64,000 bases of DNA, taken from contig CALVEL010000007.1 in NCBI GenBank assembly GCA_944326565.1, positions 62,001 to 126,000 of the forward strand, given 5' to 3'. The notes under the pieces are model-generated. The model saw only the letters and a program-made list of their open reading frames with translations. It ran no database searches and had not been told where the DNA came from. The stretch comes from Candidatus Gastranaerophilales bacterium (lineage in GTDB: Bacteria > Cyanobacteriota > Vampirovibrionia > Gastranaerophilales > Gastranaerophilaceae). Each line of letters begins with the position of its first letter. The stretch's first letter is position 1. A program made the translations under genes and the position numbers. Positions 15,407 to 23,167 of this stretch are shown piece by piece.

Positions 15407-18400
15407 ATGGATTTTTTCAACTCTCTTTCAGAAGTAGCAAAGAACAGAAAAAATTTCAAAATCTGGGAACAGGACCAACGCGATAAGCAGGCTCAGCGCG
15501 AAGAACTCAGAAAAAGAAATCAATATACTGATGTGGAAATTTCAGAAGCAAAACAGCTCGGAGAAAGAATTATTGATGTTGTTGATATAATGGATAATCA
15601 TTCCGAGAATGTTGCAGAAAATGTAGAAACTGCAGTCCAACCAATGATAGCGTTGGGACCTTTAGCTGCAACAGGTTTAGCTTTATATATTTTTTATAAG
15701 ACCGGTTTGATTCCTTTAAAAACTAAAGGCAGAGAAATTTTAAATAAAATTTCTAATGATGAAAAAGCAAGAGTGCTTGTACAAGATATTAATAAAGAAC
15801 GTAAATCCTTTAGAAAATCTGCTAACAATATAAATTATACATACTTTTTAAAAAAAGCAAATGTTGAAAAAATAAGGGATCCGGAGCTTAGAAAACAAGC
15901 TTTTGCTATTCATAATGAATATTCTGCACTTTTAAAACCAATAAAAAAGACTGTTAAACGAGGTTTTTTAGGTGTTGTCGGAACAGCAATAGCTTCATTT
16001 GTTGCAGCTAATATATTTGCTGCTAAACTACAGGTTGATAGCTCAAAAATTGCACGTTTTCAAGCAAGAAAAGTTTTGGAAGATCCCAAAGCTTTTGTAA
16101 ATTATACTCCTGAGCAAATTGCAGAAGCTAAAAAGTATATAGAAGATCACCCTGAACTTAAAAAAGCAAAGAAAAAAGAAAAACTTAAAAGCGGAATGAT
16201 AAAAAGTATTATAGGTATCTTGCGTGACAGAAGAGCATATTTGGATGCTAAAGCAAAAGATACTGATACCTCTCAAAAAGTATTAAGAAAACTTTCAAAA
16301 GAGGAAATTATATCTGCCGAAAAAGACAGAGATATTATCCAAAGAGCTGTAAAAGTTATGAATAATGAAGCTGAAAAATATTCAGAGAATATGGAAGTCG
16401 CGGCTAATGTAATTATGGGAACTACTCCTATAGTCGGAGGTATAGTCGGATGGATTTTAGGACTAGTATTAAATAAAACTGGATTAAATGAAAAGATGAT
16501 ATCCGGTTTTGTAAATAAATTAAACGATAAGGAAGTAAAAGAGGCATATGAGCATTTTCGGGAATTGAAATCACCGAAAGATCCAGGATATACTGTCCGA
16601 TGGGGTAAATTTGTTGAAAAACTTATGGATAGCGGACATAAATTTGAATTTGATGAAAGTGGTCGTATTATTCCAAAAGATAAAAAAACTATCGCCAAAG
16701 AAATCTCTGTTATGCGCAAAAAAATTATGACTTTGATAATGTCTCATAAATGGGCAAACAGTAAAGTTTTAGGGGTGTTTTCAGCTCTAGTTTCCGCAAT
16801 ACCTGCATCTTTAATAGCTTTAAACCTTCAAAAATCCTCTGCACGAGCAGGCAGATATACTGCAAAACGAGAATTGGAAAAAGATCCTAAAAACTTTATA
16901 GGATACTCCGATGAAGAATATAATCAGGTAAAAGATATTAAAGGCAAAAAACAATCATTGGGTGAGAATTTTAAAGAATATGTGATGTTTATTCCTACGG
17001 TATTAAAGCAGTATTGGGCTTATAATAAATATAAGAGAAATGAATTTAAAGAGCATCAATTGTTGACTGAGCAGCTGCAAAAGCTTGATGTTACCGATGA
17101 ACAGATGCAAGATGCAAAAAATCTTCAAAGAAAACTGTTTAATACCTTTGAAAAGGTAGATGATAATTCACAATTATATTCAGAGTCAATGGAAGCTGCA
17201 ACTGAAATTATGCAGCCTGTTGTAATTTATTCTGCACAGGCTGTTATGTGGGCTCCTATTATTTATGGTGTTGTAAAAATTATTAAAGGTAAGCAGTCTC
17301 CGGGTGAATTTTTTGTTAAGGCTAGTGAAAAAGTTGCTAATGCTTCAAAACTTCTTAAAAGTAAATTTTTCAAAAAATATCTTGATAGTATAAGTAAAGC
17401 TATACCGCAAAGAATAGGTGATGTTGATTTGAAATTCAGACCAATAGCTGCATTAGTGAAAAATATAGATTTTAAACAAGCAACTATTGAAGAGGTTTTG
17501 AATGGCATTTTCAAAAATATAGATTCCAGTATTGATCAAATTTATAAAATGGATGAATATGAACAAGTTTCAATGCTAAAAGGACTTAAAAACTCAATTC
17601 AAAAGTTTTTGAGTGTATTAGATATAAAACCAGGAGCAGAATTTTCAAGTAATGATGAAAAGTTTGCAATACTTGGACAAGTCGCACCTTTACATAAATT
17701 TGTCTATATTTTGGATGAATTATCTTCTTATAAATATTCAGCAAATACTCGAGCTGATATGTTGAGTTATTTACTAGGTAAAAATCAATATAAGGTAAAT
17801 GAAACTATAAATCAGAATATTTCTCAAGATAGAATTCGTGATGCAGCAATTTCAATAGCAAAACTGTTAAATACGGTAAATGAAAAATATCTTGAAAAAT
17901 CGGGACGAGTAGATATGATACCTTCTATGTCAAGATATACTCCTGAAAGTATTTTCAGTATGGATGATGAAATAAAAAAAGAAATATTTAATTCATTGAA
18001 AGTAACCGGACTTGCAGATGTTAAATTTTCTGAAATATCAAAATTAATTTCTGTATTTAAAAATATGTCTAAAGAAGATTTAAAAAGTTTTGAAAAAGGT
18101 CAAAAGGCAATTACAAGTTTTACCAAATCAGTTAAAGATACAGAAGCATTTTCTTTAAAATCTGCAATAAAATCATTGAAAGACAAATACAGTGTAAAAA
18201 CAGAAGCGGAAGTCAATGAAATTATGGATAGGTTAAATCTAGGCAGTATGGATAAAGCTAAATTTATGAAAATTTTGGATAATTTTGAAAAAATGCTAGA
18301 TAATATCCCATCAGCTGAGATAGAAAAAATTCAAAATACTTTACTAAAATCCTTTAAAGAAAACCCTGATGAATTTATAAAACTTGTTTCAAGCGGTAGA

Positions 18401-18670
18401 ATCTGTTCAATATTTTTAACTCCAATGCTTGTGAAAACGGCATTAGCAGCAGGCATAAGCTGGATTGCGCTTAATGTAATAGTCACCTGGTTGATAGAAA
18501 CATGGCTTGCAGATATGCAGTTAAAAGCCGGAAGATTAGGTGTTATGAAAGCTATGGAATCTCTTCAGGATCCTGCATATTATGCAGATATTGACCCCAA
18601 AATTGAACAGAATTTCCATAGCTCAGTAAGTAAAACAAATTCTAATCTGTTAGATATAATGAAAAAATAA
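15407..18670 (+). CDS. 1087-aa membrane protein with three internal repeats, unknown family
   Basis: I do not recognise the family. The protein carries three diverged copies of a two-part unit. Part one has a (N/S)-S-E-(N/S)-(V/M)-(A/E)-(A/E) sequence before a hydrophobic helix (DNHSENVAENVE near 64, AEKYSENMEVAA near 320, DNSQLYSESMEAA near 585). Part two is a hydrophobic helix followed by (A)R-x2-A-(R/K)-x5-DPk-x-F-x2-Y, seen as KVLEDPKAFVNYT (about 223), RELEKDPKNFIGYS (about 486) and MESLQDPAYYADI (about 1050). Long charged helical stretches separate them. It has no signal peptide. Its own start is 72 bp after the kinase gene and a strong terminator follows, so it is probably a separate unit. 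Confidence 0.75.
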   Translation: MDFFNSLSEVAKNRKNFKIWEQDQRDKQAQREELRKRNQYTDVEISEAKQLGERIIDVVDIMDNHSENVAENVETAVQPMIALGPLAATGLALYIFYKTGLIPLKTKGREILNKISNDEKARVLVQDINKERKSFRKSANNINYTYFLKKANVEKIRDPELRKQAFAIHNEYSALLKPIKKTVKRGFLGVVGTAIASFVAANIFAAKLQVDSSKIARFQARKVLEDPKAFVNYTPEQIAEAKKYIEDHPELKKAKKKEKLKSGMIKSIIGILRDRRAYLDAKAKDTDTSQKVLRKLSKEEIISAEKDRDIIQRAVKVMNNEAEKYSENMEVAANVIMGTTPIVGGIVGWILGLVLNKTGLNEKMISGFVNKLNDKEVKEAYEHFRELKSPKDPGYTVRWGKFVEKLMDSGHKFEFDESGRIIPKDKKTIAKEISVMRKKIMTLIMSHKWANSKVLGVFSALVSAIPASLIALNLQKSSARAGRYTAKRELEKDPKNFIGYSDEEYNQVKDIKGKKQSLGENFKEYVMFIPTVLKQYWAYNKYKRNEFKEHQLLTEQLQKLDVTDEQMQDAKNLQRKLFNTFEKVDDNSQLYSESMEAATEIMQPVVIYSAQAVMWAPIIYGVVKIIKGKQSPGEFFVKASEKVANASKLLKSKFFKKYLDSISKAIPQRIGDVDLKFRPIAALVKNIDFKQATIEEVLNGIFKNIDSSIDQIYKMDEYEQVSMLKGLKNSIQKFLSVLDIKPGAEFSSNDEKFAILGQVAPLHKFVYILDELSSYKYSANTRADMLSYLLGKNQYKVNETINQNISQDRIRDAAISIAKLLNTVNEKYLEKSGRVDMIPSMSRYTPESIFSMDDEIKKEIFNSLKVTGLADVKFSEISKLISVFKNMSKEDLKSFEKGQKAITSFTKSVKDTEAFSLKSAIKSLKDKYSVKTEAEVNEIMDRLNLGSMDKAKFMKILDNFEKMLDNIPSAEIEKIQNTLLKSFKENPDEFIKLVSSGRICSIFLTPMLVKTALAAGISWIALNVIVTWLIETWLADMQLKAGRLGVMKAMESLQDPAYYADIDPKIEQNFHSSVSKTNSNLLDIMKK

Positions 18671-18679
18671 ACATAAAAA

Positions 18680-18716
18680 AATAAGCTTTTACAATTGTAA
18701 AAGCTTATTTTTTTTA
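18680..18716. terminator. Bidirectional terminator
   Basis: A 30-bp perfect palindrome centred on AATT at 18693-18696 (arms rich in AAGCTTTTAC) is followed by T-runs on the plus strand and preceded by A-runs, so it can stop both the 1087-aa gene and the convergent Spy-like operon. Confidence 0.85.
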
Positions 18717-18725
18717 AGATGAGAT

Positions 18726-19355
18726 TTATTTTACAGGCTCCATCGGTTGAGGTTCCGGCATTGGAGTTGGATGCGGTCTCATTGGTTTGCAACTTTTGTC
18801 TTTAATACATTTTTTTCTTGCTTTTTCAAAATTTTTTCTTCCTTCTGCTTTCATTTTTTTTAGTTCTTTTTTCTGTTTATCAGTCAAAATTGCTTCAAAA
18901 TCTTTCATGTTTTGCATTCTTAATTCATGAGCCTGTTTTTTTAAATCTTTTATTTTTGCATCTATTACAGCGATTTTTTCTTTTTGCATTTCAACAGCTA
19001 TACGAGAGCGAGTAACCATTTCTTTTTCTTGTTTTAACTCTTTAATTTGTTTAAAGATAGGTTCCATTTGTTCATGACTTTTAGCTCTTAGTTGTTTTGC
19101 TTGTTCTTTTTGTTCATCTGTTAATTTTAATCTTTTTTCAAATTCAGCAGATTTAGCTTTTGCATTTTTGCAAGGCGGAGGTGGAGGTACATCAAGTTCA
19201 GGTCTGCCTTCTCTAGCTTGTGGAGTTGACGGTAGGGTGCTTTCTGCTTGTTGTGAAACTTGTTTTGTCGGAGTTGTTGAAGTTGTATCAGCTGCAATTG
19301 CTCCAGTTGCTGTGAATGCTACAAGGGCTGCTAATAATAAAGTCTTTTTAATCAT
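18726..19355 (-). CDS. Periplasmic Spy/CpxP-like LTXXQ protein
   Basis: A 209-aa exported protein: signal peptide (cleavage near GAIAAD, residue 22), a Ser/Thr/Pro-rich linker (to about 65), a helical core with two LTxxQ-type motifs, LKLTDEQKEQA (about 75) and ILTDKQKKEL (about 158), and a Pro/Met-rich tail with two Cys (KKCIKDKSCK). Spy/CpxP/ZraP proteins are envelope chaperones or metal sensors. It is the last gene of an operon with an ECF sigma factor (16-bp gap) and an anti-sigma gene, so it is probably the effector of that stress response. Confidence 0.82.
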   Translation of the reverse strand: MIKKTLLLAALVAFTATGAIAADTTSTTPTKQVSQQAESTLPSTPQAREGRPELDVPPPPPCKNAKAKSAEFEKRLKLTDEQKEQAKQLRAKSHEQMEPIFKQIKELKQEKEMVTRSRIAVEMQKEKIAVIDAKIKDLKKQAHELRMQNMKDFEAILTDKQKKELKKMKAEGRKNFEKARKKCIKDKSCKPMRPHPTPMPEPQPMEPVK

Positions 19356-19371
19356 TTTTCCGTCCTTTCTT

Positions 19372-19869
19372 TTACATAAGGTCTTTCAACTTTTCTGCTA
19401 ATTCTTTTTTTGCGTTGTAAAGTCTTGATTTGATTGTGCCAAGAGGGCATTTTAGTTTTTTTGAACATTCTTCATAACTCAAGCCTTCTATTTCGCACAT
19501 AAGTATTACTTCTTTGAATTTTGGCCTTAATTCATTTATTGCTTGGATTATTTGTTTTTGTCTTTCTGTTTGTATAAGTCTTTTTTCAGGTGAGAACTTT
19601 TTATCTTTAATTATAACAAGTACATTTTCATCACTTGTTGTAATATCTTGTTTTTTTCTATAGGCGGATTTTAGGTAATCTTTTGAAACATTTTTGGCAA
19701 CAGTAGAAATCCAGCTTGAAAAACTACCTTGTTCTTTGTATTTGTCGGCGTTTTTCCAAACTTTTACATAGACTTCCTGTTCAAGGTCCTCATTTTCTTC
19801 TTTTGTAATTAGTCTTATTATGTTTTTTACGTTTTGTTTGTTATGTTTAATTATTTCTCTTAGATCCAT
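19372..19869 (-). CDS. ECF-type RNA polymerase sigma factor
   Basis: A 165-aa sigma factor with region 2 (about 10-75: EDLEQEVYVKVWKNADKY and SSWISTVAKNVSKDYL) and region 4 (about 105-160: PKFKEVILMCEIEGLSYEEC and CPLGTIKSRLYNAKKEL), and no region 3, as in the ECF group. It directs polymerase to a small regulon. Its ATG shares one base with the stop of the anti-sigma gene upstream (TAATG), the classical arrangement for balanced synthesis. Confidence 0.93.
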   Translation of the reverse strand: MDLREIIKHNKQNVKNIIRLITKEENEDLEQEVYVKVWKNADKYKEQGSFSSWISTVAKNVSKDYLKSAYRKKQDITTSDENVLVIIKDKKFSPEKRLIQTERQKQIIQAINELRPKFKEVILMCEIEGLSYEECSKKLKCPLGTIKSRLYNAKKELAEKLKDLM

Positions 19870-20213
19870 TATTCCACCAGTAAAAAGCCGTAGGAATCAA
19901 CTGGGAATCCATAATCTTCTGCAGACAGAGTCTCACCGTATTTTATGTAATCCATCATGTCCTGATTAGTTCCTACTACACCTATTGAAGCTCCTCCTAT
20001 TACAAGTGCAAAAAGAATACATGCAACTTTAAGATGATGCGGTGCAGTCCTTTTTTTCTTGTAGAAAGGTTTTACTTCGTTGATTAATTCTGATACTCTA
20101 TCCATTTTTGCTTGTTCTTTTTGGCAATCTTCACATTCTTGTAAATGTTCATTTAAAGTTTTTGCATCTGCAAAAGTGAATAAAGCTTCGTATTTTGTAC
20201 ATCTTTCCTTCAT
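19869..20213 (-). CDS. Anti-sigma factor with zinc-binding (ZAS-like) motif
   Basis: A 114-aa protein. The N-terminal 40 residues contain the zinc anti-sigma pattern His-x3-Cys-x2-Cys in HLQECEDCQKE (about 22-32), preceded by C4. One membrane helix follows (about 64-82), and the C-terminal 30 residues should face the periplasm. It should hold the ECF factor inactive at the inner membrane. It lies upstream of the sigma gene with a one-base overlap, unlike the more common order of sigma first. The short periplasmic part gives little hint of the signal. Confidence 0.82.
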   Translation of the reverse strand: MKERCTKYEALFTFADAKTLNEHLQECEDCQKEQAKMDRVSELINEVKPFYKKKRTAPHHLKVACILFALVIGGASIGVVGTNQDMMDYIKYGETLSAEDYGFPVDSYGFLLVE

Positions 20214-20354
20214 TGTTGTAACCTCTATATCATTATAACGAATCTTAAAATAAAAAGTTCATTTTTAGATAAAGTTTTTACAAAAAAATTGTTAAATATT
20301 AATATTTGTAATATTATTTTGTAGAATAGCAAAATTTCAGATTTACATATTTTT

Positions 20355-20915
20355 ATGCCGAATGAAACTATGAAAACAGCAATTTTAGAAAAAGTAAGAA
20401 ACGCAGCGCATGCGCTTGGTATAAATAATAAACCCACATATGTTGTAATGGCTATTGCAGCAGTAAAAGGGATTTGTCGTCCTGCGTTTACCATGATGGA
20501 TAAAAAAGAAGACCCTAAAACTAAAAAATATACAGCTATACGCGAGGGTTTGACTGAAATTATTGCAATCCCCGTATATTGGGCACTTGGGGAATTATCT
20601 GCTAAAGTTGCAACTAAAGCTTTGCCTAAAGAATTACAAAAAAAAGGCGCCAAAAATGCAATGTTTTTAGGAGTCTGTACAGCTGCTTTATTGGTAATTC
20701 CTGGGCTTTGTTCAGCTGTTATAAAACCGATTATGGGGCTTTTTTATCATGATAATTCTAATAAAAAGTCTGAAAATAAACTTGATATTACATCTAATTC
20801 TCCTAAAGTACAAATTTCTAATAGTCTAAGTGATAATTTAACGTTAATAAAACGCCCAAGTATTCAAACTTTTACAACAAGATCTGATTATGGGATGAAA
20901 GTAGGTGGCGTATGA
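20355..20915 (+). CDS. Membrane protein A1 of a duplicated two-gene module
   Basis: A 186-aa protein of unknown function with two or three hydrophobic segments. The signature KGICRPAFTMMDKKEDP (about residues 39-55) followed by KYTAIREGLTE is nearly the same as in the protein encoded at 45575-46096 (KGILRPTFTMMDKKQEK, YTAFREGLTG), and both end in GM(K/R)(V/I)GG. The two are clearly paralogues. The stop overlaps the start of the next gene by 4 bp (ATGA), as in the second copy. The start codon could also be the ATG at 20370; neither has a clear ribosome site. Confidence 0.75.
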   Translation: MPNETMKTAILEKVRNAAHALGINNKPTYVVMAIAAVKGICRPAFTMMDKKEDPKTKKYTAIREGLTEIIAIPVYWALGELSAKVATKALPKELQKKGAKNAMFLGVCTAALLVIPGLCSAVIKPIMGLFYHDNSNKKSENKLDITSNSPKVQISNSLSDNLTLIKRPSIQTFTTRSDYGMKVGGV

Positions 20916-21577
20916 TTAGTGGAATAGGCAAAATACTTACGAGTAATTCTTTAAATAACATTACCTCAAATACAAATACTCAGGTTATGTTTGAAACGAC
21001 TCTTAAATCTATTGGTAGACCAGGTTTTATTCTTATTGATAACGAAATTAATGAAGATACTAAAAGATATGCAGCAGCAAAAGAATTTTTATATCAAGCA
21101 ACCTGTCTACTTATTTATGCTGCATTAGTTGTACCTGTTTTTAAAAGAGGTGCATTTAAGTTAGCACAAAAGATTTTTGATAAATCAAAAGTAGGTAACT
21201 TTTCATCATTGAAACAATATAATCACTATTTAAAACTCTGTGATTCATCTTTAAATAATAGAAAGATGACTTTGAATAAAGAAATTAAGGGCGTATATAA
21301 GACAGACGTAAGCGGTAGTAAAGTTAGTAAATTAGTAAAAGATGATTATGATGAAATTGCCGTAAAGGAATTATTAAAGGAAAATCCTGATACGTTTAGT
21401 GACTTGAAAGGTACTATAGAATTAGGCAATATTATTGGTTCTGTTTTTGGACTAGCAATTTTTGCCCCACAGGTATCGCATGCTTTTATTCATCCTGCAC
21501 TTAGGTTCTTAGGGCTAGAAAAAGACAAATCAAAAGGAAATCAACAAAACTCAAATAGTTTGGATAAGACTGTATAA
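20912..21577 (+). CDS. Membrane protein B1 of a duplicated two-gene module
   Basis: A 221-aa protein paralogous to the one at 44949-45578. Shared blocks: IGRPGFILIDNE...RYAAAKEFLYQ (about 34-66) against TGRPAAIMLDKN...KYAATKEGLYQ; FKLAQKI; and a C-terminal region IELGNIIGSVFGLA...HAFIHPALRFLGLEK against IELSNLVGTVIGLA...NHILHPIMRVLGFEK. Two hydrophobic segments flank a charged middle. The GRPxxxxxD...YAAxKE part also resembles the motif of protein A1, so the A and B proteins are distant relatives. Translation is coupled to A1 through the ATGA overlap. Function unknown. Confidence 0.75.
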   Translation: MISGIGKILTSNSLNNITSNTNTQVMFETTLKSIGRPGFILIDNEINEDTKRYAAAKEFLYQATCLLIYAALVVPVFKRGAFKLAQKIFDKSKVGNFSSLKQYNHYLKLCDSSLNNRKMTLNKEIKGVYKTDVSGSKVSKLVKDDYDEIAVKELLKENPDTFSDLKGTIELGNIIGSVFGLAIFAPQVSHAFIHPALRFLGLEKDKSKGNQQNSNSLDKTV

Positions 21578-21583
21578 AAAGGT

Positions 21584-22888
21584 TTAAATAATAAGATTTT
21601 GAAAATATTCAATTGAACGTTTTGAAATTAGTTCAGCTTTCAGTTTTTTATTTTTTCTTTCCTTTTTGGGTAATTCAATTTTTTCAACAATTCCCCAATT
21701 TGAATTTATCGGTTGGAATTTCTCATGCAAAGGATCTGTAATATATTGAGTTAAAGCACCAAGCATGGTCGCTTTTGGCAACAATAAAAGTTCTTTTTTA
21801 TCAAGATATCTTGACATGTTGATGCCAGCCAAAAGACCTGAGGCAATTGATTCTGTATAGCCTTCTGTACCAGTAAGCTGACCTGCAAAGAATAAATCTT
21901 TTTTATTCCTTGTCTGTAATGTTGGATTTAGCACTTTAGGTGAATTGATAAAGGTGTTTCTGTGCATTACACCATATCTTACAATATTTGCATTTTCCAG
22001 TCCCGGAATTGAGTGAATAAGTTCTTTTTGACTACCCCATTTAAGATTTGTCTGAAAGCCAACAAGATTGAATAAAGTCTTAGCTGAGTTATCCTGTCTC
22101 AGTTGGACTACTGCATAATTTTCATTTTCAGTTCTTGGATCAATAAGTCCTATCGGTTTCATCGGACCGAATCTTAAAGTATCTATTCCTCTTGAGGCTA
22201 AGACTTCTACAGGAAGACAGCTTTCGAAAAATTTTGCATCTCTTTCAAAATCTTTAAGCTCAATTCTTGGAGCTGTTGTCAATATTTGATAAAATTTTTC
22301 ATATTGTTCTTTATTCATCGGACAGTTTATATAAGCCGCATCACCTTTGTTATATCGGTTCTGCCAGAAAGCTATATCAAAATTTATGCTTTCAGCTTCA
22401 ACTATCGGAGCAATAGCATCAAAAAAGAATAAATGTTCATTTTGGGTGAAATTTTTAATACTTTCAGAAAGCCCTTCACTGGTCAAAGGACCTGAAGCTA
22501 TTATTGTTGGAGTGTTTGGAATTTCTTTTAATTCTTGTTTAATAAGCGTAATATTCGGATTATTTAAAATTTTTTGTGTAACTTTTTCTGAAAATCCTTC
22601 TCTGTCAATTGCAAGAGCATTTCCAGCAGGAATTTGAGAATCATAAGCAATTTTGATTAATTCTCCTCCTAATAGTTCCATTTCTTTTTTTAATAGTCCG
22701 CTTGCGTTTGTTATATCATATGAGCCCAAACTGTTTGAGCAGACAAATTCTGCACATTTTTCAGTTTTATGCGCACCTGTATTTTTTTTAGGGCGCATTT
22801 CATATAACTTTACGTTTATTCCTCTTTTTGCCAGCTGCAAGGCTGCTTCTGAACCTGCCAAGCCAGCTCCAATTACTGTTACTTCCAT
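21584..22888 (-). CDS. trmFO: Folate-dependent tRNA m5U54 methyltransferase (TrmFO)
   Basis: TrmFO makes ribothymidine at position 54 of tRNA using methylene-tetrahydrofolate and FADH2. The 434-aa protein starts with the FAD-binding GAGLAGSEAALQLAKRG (about 6-22), then YEMRP and TGAHKT, CAEFVCSNSLGS with the catalytic cysteine region, and ends with FAGQLTGTEGYTESIASGL. The ATG at 22888 gives the canonical MEVTVIGAG start; the longer frame to 22924 adds 12 residues without family support. It converges on B1 with a 6-bp gap. Confidence 0.95.
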   Translation of the reverse strand: MEVTVIGAGLAGSEAALQLAKRGINVKLYEMRPKKNTGAHKTEKCAEFVCSNSLGSYDITNASGLLKKEMELLGGELIKIAYDSQIPAGNALAIDREGFSEKVTQKILNNPNITLIKQELKEIPNTPTIIASGPLTSEGLSESIKNFTQNEHLFFFDAIAPIVEAESINFDIAFWQNRYNKGDAAYINCPMNKEQYEKFYQILTTAPRIELKDFERDAKFFESCLPVEVLASRGIDTLRFGPMKPIGLIDPRTENENYAVVQLRQDNSAKTLFNLVGFQTNLKWGSQKELIHSIPGLENANIVRYGVMHRNTFINSPKVLNPTLQTRNKKDLFFAGQLTGTEGYTESIASGLLAGINMSRYLDKKELLLLPKATMLGALTQYITDPLHEKFQPINSNWGIVEKIELPKKERKNKKLKAELISKRSIEYFQNLII

Positions 22889-23002
22889 ATAAAAAATCCT
22901 AGTATGAAACACTATAGATGTCAATGACTCCAGTAATTTCGAACTGTTTGAAAAAAAATATTAAGAAATATAAATAAATTTATTATAATTGTAGTATATT
23001 AC

Positions 23003-23031
23003 TTGAAAAAAAATGACGGATTAAGTATAAT
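23003..23031 (+). promoter_or_regulatory. Promoter upstream of the 690-aa gene
   Basis: TTGAAA at 23003-23008 and TATAAT at 23026-23031 with a 17-bp spacer. The 5' leader to the ATG at 23168 would be about 130 nt, long for this genome; I see no clear hairpin in it. Confidence 0.55.
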
Positions 23032-23167
23032 AATTACACTTAATCTTTTAAATTACATTTACATCTTTGTTAATTTTTTTAAATAATACAGACAAATGGG
23101 GCAATAAATGTAAGACGGAAGTTTTTTAAATAGTATGTGTGTAGTATTAGTAAAGTAAAGTAGGGAT

